Shown here: positions 36,842 through 46,572 of the stretch, one piece after another
Position numbering within the stretch: the stretch's first letter is position 1
Layout: every line of letters begins with the position of its first letter
Origin: Candidatus Hydrogenedentota bacterium
Lineage (GTDB): Bacteria; Hydrogenedentota; Hydrogenedentia; Hydrogenedentales; SLHB01
Direction: 5' to 3'
Assembly (NCBI GenBank): GCA_016215105.1
Contig: JACRLJ010000118.1
Coordinates: 9,042-72,727, forward strand
DNA: 63,686 bases
The notes under the pieces: generated by a model
What the model was told of the DNA's origin: nothing
The model's input: the letters and a program-made list of their open reading frames with translations, nothing else
The model's database searches: none
Position numbers and translations under genes: made by a program

Positions 36842-37058
36842 TGTGTGTTGTAACACCTATCGTGCAAACAGTATTCCTGGAGCGGGGCACGAGCGGGCTG
36901 GGCGGCGGCTCAAGAGTGAAGCGCAATAACGCGATCCCAGTTCTGCCGATGTGCGTTGTAGAGAGGACTTTGGGGAAGCGACGGGGAAGGGAATGTGCCA
37001 CGGATTGCGGGGAATTGTACTGGTGAGGGAATGGGCTGGGCCGTTATCGCGGCTTAGA

Positions 37059-37466
37059 CTAGCCCACTGACTTTCCCGGCGCCGTGCGCCGGGGGACGGG
37101 CGCGGGGGACTTCTTGAGGACGGACTGGATCAGTTTGAAGAGGGACGAGGTGTCCACGGGTTTCATGACGTATGCAAGCTTGCCGGACTCTGCGGCGGTG
37201 CGTATTGTCGTTGGAGCTTGCGCGCCGGACATGGCGATCACGGGCATTTCAGGAAATTCCTCGCGCAGGATCTCGAAGGTGGTGACACCCTCCTGCTCGG
37301 GCATGACGATGTCGGTGATGACGAGGTCAGGGTGTTCGTTGCGGCAGATGTCAACACCGACGCGGCCATTCTCCGCGTCCCACACCTGATGGCCTTCCTG
37401 TTCGAGCAGGTAGCGCAGGGTGATCCGCAATACCGGTTCATCGTCTATGACAAGAATTCGGGACAT
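37059..37466 (-). CDS. Single-domain response regulator (CheY-like receiver)
   Basis: 135 residues. ILVIDDEPVLRITL has the acidic pair, PDLVITDIVMP the phospho-acceptor Asp, AMSGA the Thr/Ser switch, and AYVMKPVDTSSL the conserved Lys. There is no output domain; the last 15 residues form a Pro/Lys-rich tail. The ATG follows GGAGAG. It lies 24 bases after ackA on the same strand, so it is probably co-transcribed with pta-ackA and phosphorylated by a nearby kinase such as the one at 42056-43699. Confidence 0.92.
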   Translation of the reverse strand: MSRILVIDDEPVLRITLRYLLEQEGHQVWDAENGRVGVDICRNEHPDLVITDIVMPEQEGVTTFEILREEFPEMPVIAMSGAQAPTTIRTAAESGKLAYVMKPVDTSSLFKLIQSVLKKSPAPVPRRTAPGKSVG

Positions 37467-37490
37467 TGTCTCTCCGCCGGCCATGGGCGT

Positions 37491-38753
37491 CTAGTCCGCC
37501 GCGGCAGCTTGGGCGCTCGCGACGCGATCCTGCACCAAGCGGTACGTCTCGCGCGCGATAACCAATTCCTCGTTTGTGGGAATCACAAGCGCGGCCACCT
37601 TCGAGGCCGGCGTCGTAACACAGCGGGCATTGCAGATGTTTTTCTCCGCGTCCACGAACAGGCCCAAGTGGGTGAACGTGGCCAGGATGCGGGCGCGCAT
37701 AAACGGGTCGTTTTCTCCGATGCCGCCGGTGAACACCATGGCGTCGGCGCCGTTCATGACGGTCACGTACGAGCCCATGCGGCGCGCAGCGCGGTACGCG
37801 AACATTTCGAGCGCAAGGCTGCAGTCAGGATCACCGGCTACCATGTGGGCCTCGACATCGCGCATGTCGGTGTAGCCCGAAATACCTTCCATGCCGCTTC
37901 CCCGGTTCAGCGTCGCCTCCACTTCCTCGACGGACATGCCCAGTTCTTTGAGCATGAAAATGGGAATGTAGGGATCGAGGTCGCCGGGGCGGGTACCCAT
38001 CATGATTCCACCCAGCGGGGTCAAACCCATGCTGGTGTCAATCGAGCGGCCATATTCAACCGCCGTGATGCTGGAACCGTTTCCAAGGTGGCACGTGATG
38101 AGCTTGAGCTCGGTGATCGGCTTGCCCAAATGCTTAGCGGCCTCGAGCGCGACGTACTGATGCGACAAGCCGTGGAATCCGTACTTGCGAATACCGTACT
38201 TCTGATGAAACTCGCGGGGTATTCCGTATAGAAACGCTTTTTCCGGGATGGTGTGATGGAACGCGGTATCGAACACGGCGACCTGCGGCACTTCCGGGAA
38301 GATCGATGCGCACGCGCGGATGCCCATCAAGGCCGGCGGATTGTGCAACGGCGCGAGCCGCGCGCAGGCCTGAATGCCGTCGATCACGTCGCTGTCGATG
38401 ATGACCGAGCCCGTGAATCGCTCGCCACCATGCACGACACGATGACCGACACCAACGATTTCAGAGATGTCCTCCACGATATTGCAGGGGTGGCTGAGGA
38501 GGTGGCTGCACACCAAGTTGATTGCGGCGGCGTGGCCGGTATCTGTCTCGGCGGTATAGTCCGACGGATGCGCGAGTTGACACGACTTGCCGCCTTCTCG
38601 AGTACACTCGCATTTCACCGAGAAACCAGGCTGTCCGATGCGCTCCGCGGACCCTTTGGCGAGTACGCGGGGCTTGTCCGTAACTTCAAACAGCTTGAAC
38701 TTGACTGATGAGGAGCCGCTATTGAGTACCAGCACCTTATTGCATGTAGGCAT
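37491..38753 (-). CDS. ackA: Acetate kinase
   Basis: 420 residues. ASKHA-fold motifs: LVLNSGSSSVKFKLFE, VGHRVVHGGERFTGS, AVFDTAFHHTIPEKAFLYGIP, RKYGFHGLSHQYVA, CHLGNGSSITAVEYGRSIDTSMGLTPLGG and FTGGIGENDPFMR. Makes ATP and acetate from acetyl phosphate. Thirty bases downstream of pta. The region around residues 44-75 (CECTREGGKSCQLAHPSDYT) is slightly longer and Cys-rich compared with common AckA. Confidence 0.97.
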   Translation of the reverse strand: MPTCNKVLVLNSGSSSVKFKLFEVTDKPRVLAKGSAERIGQPGFSVKCECTREGGKSCQLAHPSDYTAETDTGHAAAINLVCSHLLSHPCNIVEDISEIVGVGHRVVHGGERFTGSVIIDSDVIDGIQACARLAPLHNPPALMGIRACASIFPEVPQVAVFDTAFHHTIPEKAFLYGIPREFHQKYGIRKYGFHGLSHQYVALEAAKHLGKPITELKLITCHLGNGSSITAVEYGRSIDTSMGLTPLGGIMMGTRPGDLDPYIPIFMLKELGMSVEEVEATLNRGSGMEGISGYTDMRDVEAHMVAGDPDCSLALEMFAYRAARRMGSYVTVMNGADAMVFTGGIGENDPFMRARILATFTHLGLFVDAEKNICNARCVTTPASKVAALVIPTNEELVIARETYRLVQDRVASAQAAAAD

Positions 38754-38783
38754 ACTGCTCGATCCTTTTCCGTATCCGGGCCG

Positions 38784-39815
38784 CTAGACGGCCGCGACCG
38801 GCGCGCTGACTTCAGCGGGGGTTAACCTCTGACTTTGCACTACCGTTACCGCCACGACTCCCTTGATGTCTTCCCACGTGCATCCGCGGGAAAGATCGTT
38901 TACGGGAAGCCGCAGCCCTTGGAGAATGGGACCGTAAGCGCTGGCGCCGCCAAGCCACTGCACGAGTTTGTAGGCAATGTTGCCGGCGTTGAGATCGGGA
39001 AACACGAGGACGCGCGCCTTGCCCGCCACCGGACTGCCCGGGGCCTTGCTGGCGGCCACACGCTCGGAGAGCGCCGCGTCACCCTGGAGTTCGCCGTCGA
39101 TGCGAATGGGGCTGTCCTCTCCGAAGCGGCTGCGAACCGCCTCGACGGCGAGCTTCGTGGCCTCGACAACCTTTTCCGTCAAGGGACTGTGCGCGGACCC
39201 CTTGGTGGAATAGGACAGCATCGCGACAACCGGCGGAATACCGAACGCGACGGCGGTCTTGGCGGTCTCGACGGCGATTTCGGAGAGCTGCTTTGCGTCC
39301 GGATCTTCTACAAGGCCGCTGTCCGCGAACAAATACGTGGTATCGCCGCAGGTCATGAAGAAGAAACTCGATACCAGCGACGCGTCGGGGGACGTCTTGA
39401 TGATTTGCAGCGCCGGACGCAGCGTGTATGCCGTGGAATGACACGCGCCGGCGACCATGCCGTCGGCCATGCCCCGGTTCAACATCATGATGGCGAAGTA
39501 GATGGGATCGCGCATCAGCTTGCCCGCCTCGTCGAGGGTGAGGCCTTTCGCTTTGCGCATCTCAAAGTACGCCTGAACGAACTCGGGGCCCGACGCCGAA
39601 GTGGCGGGGTCGACAATCTCGAACTGCGTGCGAATGTCCAGCGCCTTTAGTTTCTCCTGAACCTTTGCCGCGTCGCCGACGAGGATCACATGCGCGATAC
39701 CCTCGGCTTCAGCCGCGTGCGCGGCGCGTAACGTGCGTTCGTCCTCGGCTTCGGGCAAGAGTATGCGCCTGGGCGACCCTTTTGCCTGCGTTATGATATC
39801 TTCAACCAGTCCCAT
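38784..39815 (-). CDS. pta: Phosphate acetyltransferase
   Basis: 343 residues, the short form without the N-terminal DRTGG/P-loop region. Motifs: SPRRILLPEAEDERTLRAA, MLNRGMADGMVAGACHSTAYTLRPALQII, VAMLSYSTKGSAHSPL, DGELQGDAALSE, and LVFPDLNAGNIAYKLVQWLGGASAYGPILQGL. Converts acetyl-CoA and phosphate to acetyl phosphate. The ATG at 39815 follows GAGAGG; an in-frame upstream start adds 18 residues with no family match. Confidence 0.97.
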   Translation of the reverse strand: MGLVEDIITQAKGSPRRILLPEAEDERTLRAAHAAEAEGIAHVILVGDAAKVQEKLKALDIRTQFEIVDPATSASGPEFVQAYFEMRKAKGLTLDEAGKLMRDPIYFAIMMLNRGMADGMVAGACHSTAYTLRPALQIIKTSPDASLVSSFFFMTCGDTTYLFADSGLVEDPDAKQLSEIAVETAKTAVAFGIPPVVAMLSYSTKGSAHSPLTEKVVEATKLAVEAVRSRFGEDSPIRIDGELQGDAALSERVAASKAPGSPVAGKARVLVFPDLNAGNIAYKLVQWLGGASAYGPILQGLRLPVNDLSRGCTWEDIKGVVAVTVVQSQRLTPAEVSAPVAAV

Positions 39816-39913
39816 AGACTGCCTCTCTATAGTTATGTTGGCCCGCAATGCCGCATCCCCATTGGGCATGGCGCCATCCTAATTGTCCACTAACCGCACA
39901 ACAGAGTCGAATG

Positions 39914-39929
39914 AGCAGAAAGCATGCCG
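39914..39929 (-). promoter_or_regulatory. Sigma-54-like promoter candidate upstream of pta
   Basis: On the minus strand CGGCATGCTTTCTGC keeps the GG-N10-GC spacing but differs from consensus at three core positions. It lies about 100 bases before the pta ATG and shares 12 of 14 bases of its GG-to-GC core with the candidate before the hydrogenase operon. The sigma-54 activator gene ends 180 bases upstream. Confidence 0.3.
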
Positions 39930-40111
39930 AAGCAAAATCGGCCCCAAGCTCAGTTGTAACTACATTATTATAAATGACTTACGCTGTTTCCATTGCCGCG
40001 TGGGTGCTCTTCGCCCTAGACGCGCTACCGGCTAGAGACAGAAGTGAGCAGGACACTCTTGTATGGGGAAAGGCGGAATCATGTGCGAATCGCCCGATGC
40101 GGGACAGGGCG

Positions 40112-41854
40112 TTACTCGACCGGACGGCGAATCTGCATGCTGTTCATCTTCTGATAGAGCGTGTTCCGCGCCATACGCAGGATGCGCGCGGCCTTGGCGA
40201 CGTTCCAGTCCGTCTGGTTCAGGACCGAGATGATGCGGTCGCGGTCGGAAGTCCGGGCGCCGTCTCCGCCGGCCAGGTTCTCGATGCCAAGGGACCGTCC
40301 GAGTCCCAGCCCCTGCAGTTCGTGGGGGAGGTGCCGGGGAAGAATCAGCGAGTCGTGACATACGATAAACGCGCGTTCGAGGCAGTTCTCGAGTTCGCGG
40401 ACGTTCCCCGGCCAGGCATAGCGCATGAAGACTTCCATCGTTTCCGGGGCGCACCCGGTGATCTCGCGTTTTAGCGCCCGGTTAAACCTCCGGCAGAAAT
40501 GCTCGACCAACAGGGGGATGTCTTCGCGGCGCGCCCTAAGCGGCGGAATCTCGATGCGGACGACGTTCAGGCGGTAGTACAAATCCTGCCGGAACTCGCC
40601 GAGCTGAATCTTCCGATCGAGATCCTGGTTGGTGGACGCGATGACCCTCACGTTGGTCCGAATGGGCAGCGAGTCACCCACACGCTCGAATTCGCGCTCT
40701 TGCAGAACGCGCAGCAAACGCAGTTGCAGACGCGGCGATACGTCGCCAATTTCATCGAGCAGGATCGTTCCGCCGTCGGCGGCCTCGAACCGTCCGGCGC
40801 GATCTTTCACGGCGCCGGTGAAGGCCCCTTTGACGTGACCGAAGAGTTCGCTTTCGAGGATGTTCTCTGACAGCGCGGCGCAGTTGACCTTGACGAAAGG
40901 CCCCTTCGCGCGGTGGCTCTCGTGGTGAAGCGCGGCGGCCACCAGTTCCTTTCCAGTGCCGCTTTCGCCGTAGATGAGCGCGGTTGAATCGGTCTCCGCG
41001 AGTTCGCGCACCAGCACGAAGATTTCCTGCATCTTGCGGCTCTTACCGATGATGTCGCGATACTGCTGGGTTTCCGCGATCTGCTTTTCCAGGCGCGTCA
41101 AGCGGGTGACGTCGCGGATCATCATCACCGCGCCTTCAAAGGCTCCGCCCTCGCCGACCAGGGGCATGGTGTTGACGATAACAATGTTTTCCACGCCGTT
41201 ATCGCCGGGAAACGCGACGCGGCAATCGTCCACGGGCGCGTGGGTCTCCAGAGTCTGTTCGAGCGCTTTGCGCGCGGGATCGAGCTTGCCGGGCATGACC
41301 TCCGCAAACGGGCGTTTGGCGAGTTGAGCGGGTGGCAGCGCGAGTATCTCCGCAGCGGCGGGATTGGCCTGACGGACCCGCATTTCCGCGTCGACCGTAA
41401 TGATTCCTTCGTTGACGCTGTTGAATATGGCTTCGAGATCCCGCCGGTACATGTCCATGCGGGCGGCGTATAGATTTCGTTCATCCCGCAGCTTCTTGTG
41501 GTTTATGGACAGCCGGGCTACGCGCAGTAGCGCGTCCCGCGTGACGGGTTTGGCCAAATAGTCGAACGCGCCCAGGCGTACAGCCTCCGCGGCGCTTTCG
41601 ATGGTCGGTTCGCCGGTCACCATGACCACGGGGCATTCAATGCCCATATCGCGGATAGTGCGCAGCAGGTCAACGCCGGTTCGCCCGCCGAGAATGATAT
41701 CGGTGACCACGAGGTCAAAGTCTTCATGCTCGATCAGGTCTACCGCTTCGTCGTAGTCCTGGGCGGTAAACACCTCGTGTCCCTGTTCGGACAGGAATTC
41801 TTGAAATGTCAGCCGAAGCACTGCTTCGTCTTCGACGACAAGTACGCGGGCCAT
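40112..41854 (-). CDS. Sigma-54-dependent transcriptional activator (receiver-PAS-AAA-Fis)
   Basis: 580 residues. Receiver domain (VLVVEDEAVLRLTF, DLVVTDIILGG with phospho-Asp near 53, PVTRDALLRV); PAS domain about 125-255 (AIFNSVNEGIITVDAEMRV); AAA+ with Walker A GESGTGKE near 296, the sigma-54 contact loop GAFTGA near 342-347, Walker B GGTILLDEIG and an arginine-finger region; C-terminal Fis-type HTH (DWNVAKAARILRMARNTLYQKM). The PAS domain between receiver and AAA is less usual than in NtrC. It activates RpoN promoters. Its likely kinase gene lies 200 bases upstream on the same strand. Confidence 0.96.
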   Translation of the reverse strand: MARVLVVEDEAVLRLTFQEFLSEQGHEVFTAQDYDEAVDLIEHEDFDLVVTDIILGGRTGVDLLRTIRDMGIECPVVMVTGEPTIESAAEAVRLGAFDYLAKPVTRDALLRVARLSINHKKLRDERNLYAARMDMYRRDLEAIFNSVNEGIITVDAEMRVRQANPAAAEILALPPAQLAKRPFAEVMPGKLDPARKALEQTLETHAPVDDCRVAFPGDNGVENIVIVNTMPLVGEGGAFEGAVMMIRDVTRLTRLEKQIAETQQYRDIIGKSRKMQEIFVLVRELAETDSTALIYGESGTGKELVAAALHHESHRAKGPFVKVNCAALSENILESELFGHVKGAFTGAVKDRAGRFEAADGGTILLDEIGDVSPRLQLRLLRVLQEREFERVGDSLPIRTNVRVIASTNQDLDRKIQLGEFRQDLYYRLNVVRIEIPPLRARREDIPLLVEHFCRRFNRALKREITGCAPETMEVFMRYAWPGNVRELENCLERAFIVCHDSLILPRHLPHELQGLGLGRSLGIENLAGGDGARTSDRDRIISVLNQTDWNVAKAARILRMARNTLYQKMNSMQIRRPVE

Positions 41855-42055
41855 TGTCAAACATTCCTTTCATCGTGGCGCATGAGAATCGGGACAGCGG
41901 CTTCCGTGATTTCGCCCGGTAACGTGTTATCCTGGGAGACACACGCGATCATGACATTCCCTGCGCGTCGCATATCATACTAATTTGTCCCCCTCGATAT
42001 GAAGAGAGGTGTACGGCGCGCCAAAAAGACCCCCAAAGACGCCGCAAGCGGATTC

Positions 42056-43699
42056 CTAGGAACGCGGTTCCTCCAGAGACCAACTGTTCTTCAGCGGCAG
42101 ATCCACATGGAACCGCGTGAACACGCCCAATTCGCTCTCGATGGTAATCGTGCCGCCGTGATCTTTGACTATTCCATCGGAAACGGACAATCCGAGACCG
42201 GTTCCTTTGTCGCGCCCTTTGGTCGTAAAGAACGGATCGAACAGACGGTGCAGGTTTGACGGGGCAATGCCGCAACCATGGTCGTCGACCGTAAGGCGGA
42301 CGAAGCTGGCGCCGTTGTTCTGAATCTGCCGGGCCGAAATCGAGAGAATCTTGTCCGGATCGATTTCGGGGTAGCGCTCGTCAAGCGCGTGAAGCGAGTT
42401 GATGAGAAGATTCATCACGACCTGCTGCAACTGTTCACTCCGGCACTTCAGTTTCGGCAAGTCCTTGGACACGTCCACACGCAGGTCAACGTGGGACTTG
42501 ATGAGTCGCTTACGGCTCAACGAAAGCACCGCTTCGACGATATCGCACAAGCGGGCCGGACTATGCCGTTCTTTTTCCTGGCGCGAAAAGGTGAGCAGAT
42601 TGTGTACGATCCGGGCGATACGATCGGCTTCGGAGCGAATCAGCTCCGAGAATTGGCGCATTTTCGTTCCCGGCTCGGACTGCTGGATCAGAATGTCGGC
42701 GCAATTCATGATGCCGTTGACCGGGTTGTTGATCTCGTGACCCACACCCGCGGCAAGCTCGCCAATCGAGGCGAGTTTCGAGGCCTGGATCACTTTCGCC
42801 TCGGCTTCGCGCCGCTCGACGGTCTCGCCGAGCACGCTGGCGACGGCCTCGATGAGCCCGCGCTCCTCTTTGAGAAACGGCCCCTCGTCTTCGTCGGGCC
42901 GTTGTTCCAGGTAGAAGAACTCAATGCTACCCCGCTTGCGGCCCGCGACGATGATGTCTACGGTTAAGCGCCACGGCGTTTCATCGAAGGGACTTGCCAC
43001 GTAGACGGCGTCGTCGAACGTGAGACGCGCTCGAGCTATGTCCGGATACAGACACGCCGGTTCGACCAGCGTGACCACATCGGTAAAGATGTCGGTGAGG
43101 AACTCTCTGGAACGGATCGACTCTTCGACCCGGTAGAGACAAGTTATTTCGATGTTGCGCTTATTGAGATCGCGCAAAAGGCGATCTTTTTCTTCCTGCG
43201 CCTGCCGCCGCCGGGTAATGTCGTGAACGATCCCGGTAAAGATACGGCGGTCATCCAGAAGTACCTCGCTCACGGACAACTCAAACGGGAAGGTGCTGCC
43301 ATCCTTCCTCCGGCCGGTTACCTCGCGACCGATGCCGATAATCTTGGCCTTGCCCGTTGCGACATAGCTGTCCAGATACCCGTCGTGCTCGTCCCGGTAC
43401 GGTTGGGGCATAAGTACCGTTACGTTCTTGCCGAGCACCTCATACGCCTCGAATCCAAACAACCGTTCCGCGGCAGGATTGAAGAATTCGATCAGTCCCC
43501 GCTCGTTGATGATGATGATGCCGTCCACAGCGTTTTCGACGATGGCGCGAGTCCACGCGACATCGCCGGGCAGGAACTGCTCCGTGCGTTGGACGGGCGG
43601 AGAAATTACGCGCGGGCGCTGGGGGATCGAGGATGGGGCCGGATTAGCGGCCGCAGAGCCGGATTTACCTGCTCGAGAACGTTTTGGCGTCTGCGTCAA
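42056..43699 (-). CDS. Soluble PAS/GAF-like sensor histidine kinase
   Basis: 547 residues, TTG start with AGGAG eight bases upstream. No membrane helix is visible, so it senses inside the cell. PAS domain about 50-170 (AIVENAVDGIIIINERGLIEFFNPAAERLFG), a GAF-like region about 190-300 (CLYPDIARARLTFDDAVYVA, FLKEERGLIEAVASVL), HisKA with GELAAGVGHEINNPVNG (His321), and HATPase with LLINSLHALDE, DDHGCGIAPSNLHRLFDPFFTTK and GTGLGLSVS. Most probably phosphorylates the activator at 40112-41854. The PAS sequence resembles FixL/NtrB-like PAS domains, but I see no clear haem-ligand evidence. Confidence 0.95.
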   Translation of the reverse strand: MTQTPKRSRAGKSGSAAANPAPSSIPQRPRVISPPVQRTEQFLPGDVAWTRAIVENAVDGIIIINERGLIEFFNPAAERLFGFEAYEVLGKNVTVLMPQPYRDEHDGYLDSYVATGKAKIIGIGREVTGRRKDGSTFPFELSVSEVLLDDRRIFTGIVHDITRRRQAQEEKDRLLRDLNKRNIEITCLYRVEESIRSREFLTDIFTDVVTLVEPACLYPDIARARLTFDDAVYVASPFDETPWRLTVDIIVAGRKRGSIEFFYLEQRPDEDEGPFLKEERGLIEAVASVLGETVERREAEAKVIQASKLASIGELAAGVGHEINNPVNGIMNCADILIQQSEPGTKMRQFSELIRSEADRIARIVHNLLTFSRQEKERHSPARLCDIVEAVLSLSRKRLIKSHVDLRVDVSKDLPKLKCRSEQLQQVVMNLLINSLHALDERYPEIDPDKILSISARQIQNNGASFVRLTVDDHGCGIAPSNLHRLFDPFFTTKGRDKGTGLGLSVSDGIVKDHGGTITIESELGVFTRFHVDLPLKNSWSLEEPRS

Positions 43700-43964
43700 A
43701 CTACTGACTCCTAACAAATTCCGCCGCCGCGAGGCACGTAGAACACATCCTCGGGCAGTCGGTACACCGCATCGGAGCCCCTTGGTCAGGGATGCCGCAC
43801 ACGTATCCCACCCACCCGCGAATTACTCGTGGATGGCAGGGTCAAAAAGTTGTGGCCGTTGCCGCACACCCGCCAATTGGCTCAACGGGGATAGTAGCAT
43901 ATTTCCGCGCGCAATTTCAGCCTTTTCACGCGGCGTTGGTTCCTGACGATCTACTTGCCGGCCG

Positions 43965-45938
43965 CTATCGGGCGGCGGAATCCGCGCCGGTATTCCACAG
44001 TGCGAGAATACGCTTCTTCGCATCGTCTGTGGAGCTGGCGTACCCGGAGATTGCCTTTTCCAGGCCGTCGCACAGCTTCGCGGCGGTGTCGGCGTAACTT
44101 TTGTCCGCGGCGGCTTCCGACGCTGCGTCAGGCAGCGGCTTGAGCGCGCCGCTGGCGAGTTTCGCCGCGCGTTCATGGGCGGTGGCGACGCAATCGATGG
44201 CCAGGCGCGCGTGGGCGGCCTCATAGGTCTCGGACAAGCCGGCTGAGGCGAGCTTGTCGTAGAATGCGCGGATTCGCTTTGCCTTCGCGTCAACGGCGTC
44301 TAGCGCCGGAGCCGCAGGGCCGGTCACGGAACGAGGCGTGGCGACGGGGAGAGCGATCTGCTCCGTACGGGCTTTCGCGCCTCCCAAGCCGATCGAGATC
44401 TGCGCCAGATCGGGGGTCTTGTCGTATGCAAGGTGAACGGACTGCGCGTCGTGATCGGACCAGTCCTGGCCGTTCACCAACACGGACGTAATGGCGCCAG
44501 CGCCGGATGTCTGAAGGCAGAGTTTCTTCGCGCCGAACCGGGTAATTGTGGGCGGAATGTGGGGCACGACAGTAAGTCCGTCAGCGCGGTAGAGGTACTC
44601 GAATAGACCCCGAATGAGCCCAGCGGCCGGGCCGAAAGTATCGTAGCAAATATTGATGGGCTCTTTGGGCTGGTAGACGTCATTTCCGAAGTCCGTGAGT
44701 GGATTGTCCATACGGAAGCGCCTCGCAAACGTGAGCAACTGCTTCATGGACTTGCGGGCGTCGTCGTACTTGCCCATGCGGGAATAGGCCAGCATCATCC
44801 GGGCCTCGCAGGTGGACCAGTGTCCGCCGTTAACCCATGTCCCGAATTTCCAGATGCTTTCCAGCTTCTCGTACATGTCGTCGTAGCTGGGATAGTTCGG
44901 GATAATGAACGCGTGCGGGCGCAGTTGCGGGATCGCTTCAATTTTCGCGAAGATCTTCGCAGCTTGGACGTCATCCACCACGCGGAGCGCGATGGCGTCG
45001 TGATTGGGAGAGGCCTCGAAGTAACCGTGTTTCGCCGCGCCGAACACGCCGTGCTTCGTTCCGTCGGGATCGAGCGAGCGAACGAAATAGCCCTCGTCCG
45101 TGGTGACGTTGGCGAGGCCTTTCTTAGCCGCGTCACGGCGCTCGGTGTAGAGCGTGACCTTGTCCGGCGCTTTGGAGAGTTTTTCCAGTTCGATGAGCCG
45201 GTCGAGCGCGGCGATGTAAGTGACGGAGAGTCCGGTCAGATAGGCCTTGTCATAGGTCCCGTCGGGCTTGAGATAGCCCGCGTAGCTGGGCGCCAGCAGG
45301 TTGCCCGCCGGGCCCGCCAGAAACAGGTTGTTCTTCGGATCGCGCCGCGACTCGATGAAATTGGCCGAGCGTTCGAGCCTGGGCAAGTAATGCGCGATGG
45401 CCTTCGCGTCGCGGCTGATGAGCAACAACTCCGATTGCATCACCACACCCGCCGCGGTGAACTCCATACCCCAATCGTGGATGTCTACCTTGCCATCCCC
45501 TTGCCGGTAGTAAATGACTCCGGGCGCCGCCGCGTCGCACAGACAACCGTCGGGCGCCACATAGCCCTTGTCTCCCGCGTGCTTGCCGTCACCCATCTGG
45601 TCGAACCAAAGGTCCTGAGCGTTCTGGAGGAAGGTGACGTACGGCTCTTGATAGAACGGCAGGGCGCAGTAGGTCGGTCCGTAGCTGTTTTGTATCCACC
45701 ACGCGCCCCAGGTCGGGCCTTCGACAAAGCCGTTCCAGGTTGGGTTGTAAAGCATGGATATGTTCTGGAATTCCGCATTGGGGCTGAAACTCTGCCGGGC
45801 GTATTCGAGCAACTGGAAATACTCGGTGTCGCCGCGCCCTCGAAAATACGTGCCCTCGAATTTGTCGTCCGCCACCGCCGTTCCTCCCAGCGCGCCGCAA
45901 AGCAACGCCGTCGTCATTGCCAATCGTGCGAATGCCAT
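43965..45938 (-). CDS. Secreted six-hairpin (alpha/alpha)6-type glycosidase-like protein
   Basis: 657 residues from an ATG with GAGGG eight bases upstream; residues 1-23 form a signal peptide ending AVA. The central part (about 100-460) is rich in paired helices and aromatic motifs seen in amylo-glucosidase-like barrels: WNGFVEGPTWGAWWIQNSYGP, HDWGMEFTAAGVVMQSELLLI, DEGYFVRSLDPDGTKHG, WVNGGHWSTCEARMMLAYSRMG, NICYDTFGPAAGLIRGLFEYLY. A beta-rich domain and a helical Ala-rich tail (about 560-657) follow. The GH family and catalytic acids are not assigned. Monocistronic. Confidence 0.7.
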   Translation of the reverse strand: MAFARLAMTTALLCGALGGTAVADDKFEGTYFRGRGDTEYFQLLEYARQSFSPNAEFQNISMLYNPTWNGFVEGPTWGAWWIQNSYGPTYCALPFYQEPYVTFLQNAQDLWFDQMGDGKHAGDKGYVAPDGCLCDAAAPGVIYYRQGDGKVDIHDWGMEFTAAGVVMQSELLLISRDAKAIAHYLPRLERSANFIESRRDPKNNLFLAGPAGNLLAPSYAGYLKPDGTYDKAYLTGLSVTYIAALDRLIELEKLSKAPDKVTLYTERRDAAKKGLANVTTDEGYFVRSLDPDGTKHGVFGAAKHGYFEASPNHDAIALRVVDDVQAAKIFAKIEAIPQLRPHAFIIPNYPSYDDMYEKLESIWKFGTWVNGGHWSTCEARMMLAYSRMGKYDDARKSMKQLLTFARRFRMDNPLTDFGNDVYQPKEPINICYDTFGPAAGLIRGLFEYLYRADGLTVVPHIPPTITRFGAKKLCLQTSGAGAITSVLVNGQDWSDHDAQSVHLAYDKTPDLAQISIGLGGAKARTEQIALPVATPRSVTGPAAPALDAVDAKAKRIRAFYDKLASAGLSETYEAAHARLAIDCVATAHERAAKLASGALKPLPDAASEAAADKSYADTAAKLCDGLEKAISGYASSTDDAKKRILALWNTGADSAAR

Positions 45939-46173
45939 GGTTTCTACCCTCATCGTGTTCGGTTGAGCCCGCGCAGGATACCGCGCCATAGTACTCCACG
46001 GGCCCCGTCCCGCGAAATATCCGCGCACTCCCCCTTAACGGCAGAGTGTCTGAAGAAAGGGTCTCGAGTATAGGGCGTTTCGGCTAAGCGAAATGTCACA
46101 CGGCATGAAGGCGACTTTCGGCCGACGACCCGCGTTCGTTGTGACATATGGCGCCCGGTAATGGGTATCCGCG

Positions 46174-46572
46174 TTAGTGAATCCTCTTGAACAGAATGGA
46201 TTTTGCCGCCTTCTTATCAAATGTAAATGTGGTCTCACACCCCAAGTCTCGTCCGCATAGGCCGATCAGGATATCGGCAAGGTCGGAGGCCGTCGAGCGG
46301 CCCATGCGGATGAGTTCACGGACGCGGCCAGGAGCCTCAAATCGAAGTCCCTTCACGAGCAAGATCTGCTCCAGTGCGTCCAGAATCTCCGTTCGCGAGA
46401 ATTCATATCGTGAGTTGAGCACCCACATGGCCTCCAAGAGCACCGGGATGGGGATGAGCAGTGCCTCGCCGTTCTTCTCGGCGGCCGCGACCAGTTGGAC
46501 CGCCTTGTTCCGCATTGCCGGATCATCGTCGGTGATGAGGCGCACGAAAACGTTTGTATCCAGTGCGTTCAC
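46174..46572 (-). CDS. vapC: VapC-type PIN-domain ribonuclease toxin
   Basis: 132 residues. PIN acidic residues are in place: Asp5 (MNALDTNVFVRLI), Glu47 (LLEAMWVL), Asp97/Asp100 (SDLADILIG), and Asp in TFTFDKKAAK near the end. It would cleave RNA when free of antitoxin. The ATG overlaps the stop of the upstream antitoxin gene by ATGA, the classical antitoxin-toxin arrangement. Confidence 0.92.
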   Translation of the reverse strand: MNALDTNVFVRLITDDDPAMRNKAVQLVAAAEKNGEALLIPIPVLLEAMWVLNSRYEFSRTEILDALEQILLVKGLRFEAPGRVRELIRMGRSTASDLADILIGLCGRDLGCETTFTFDKKAAKSILFKRIH

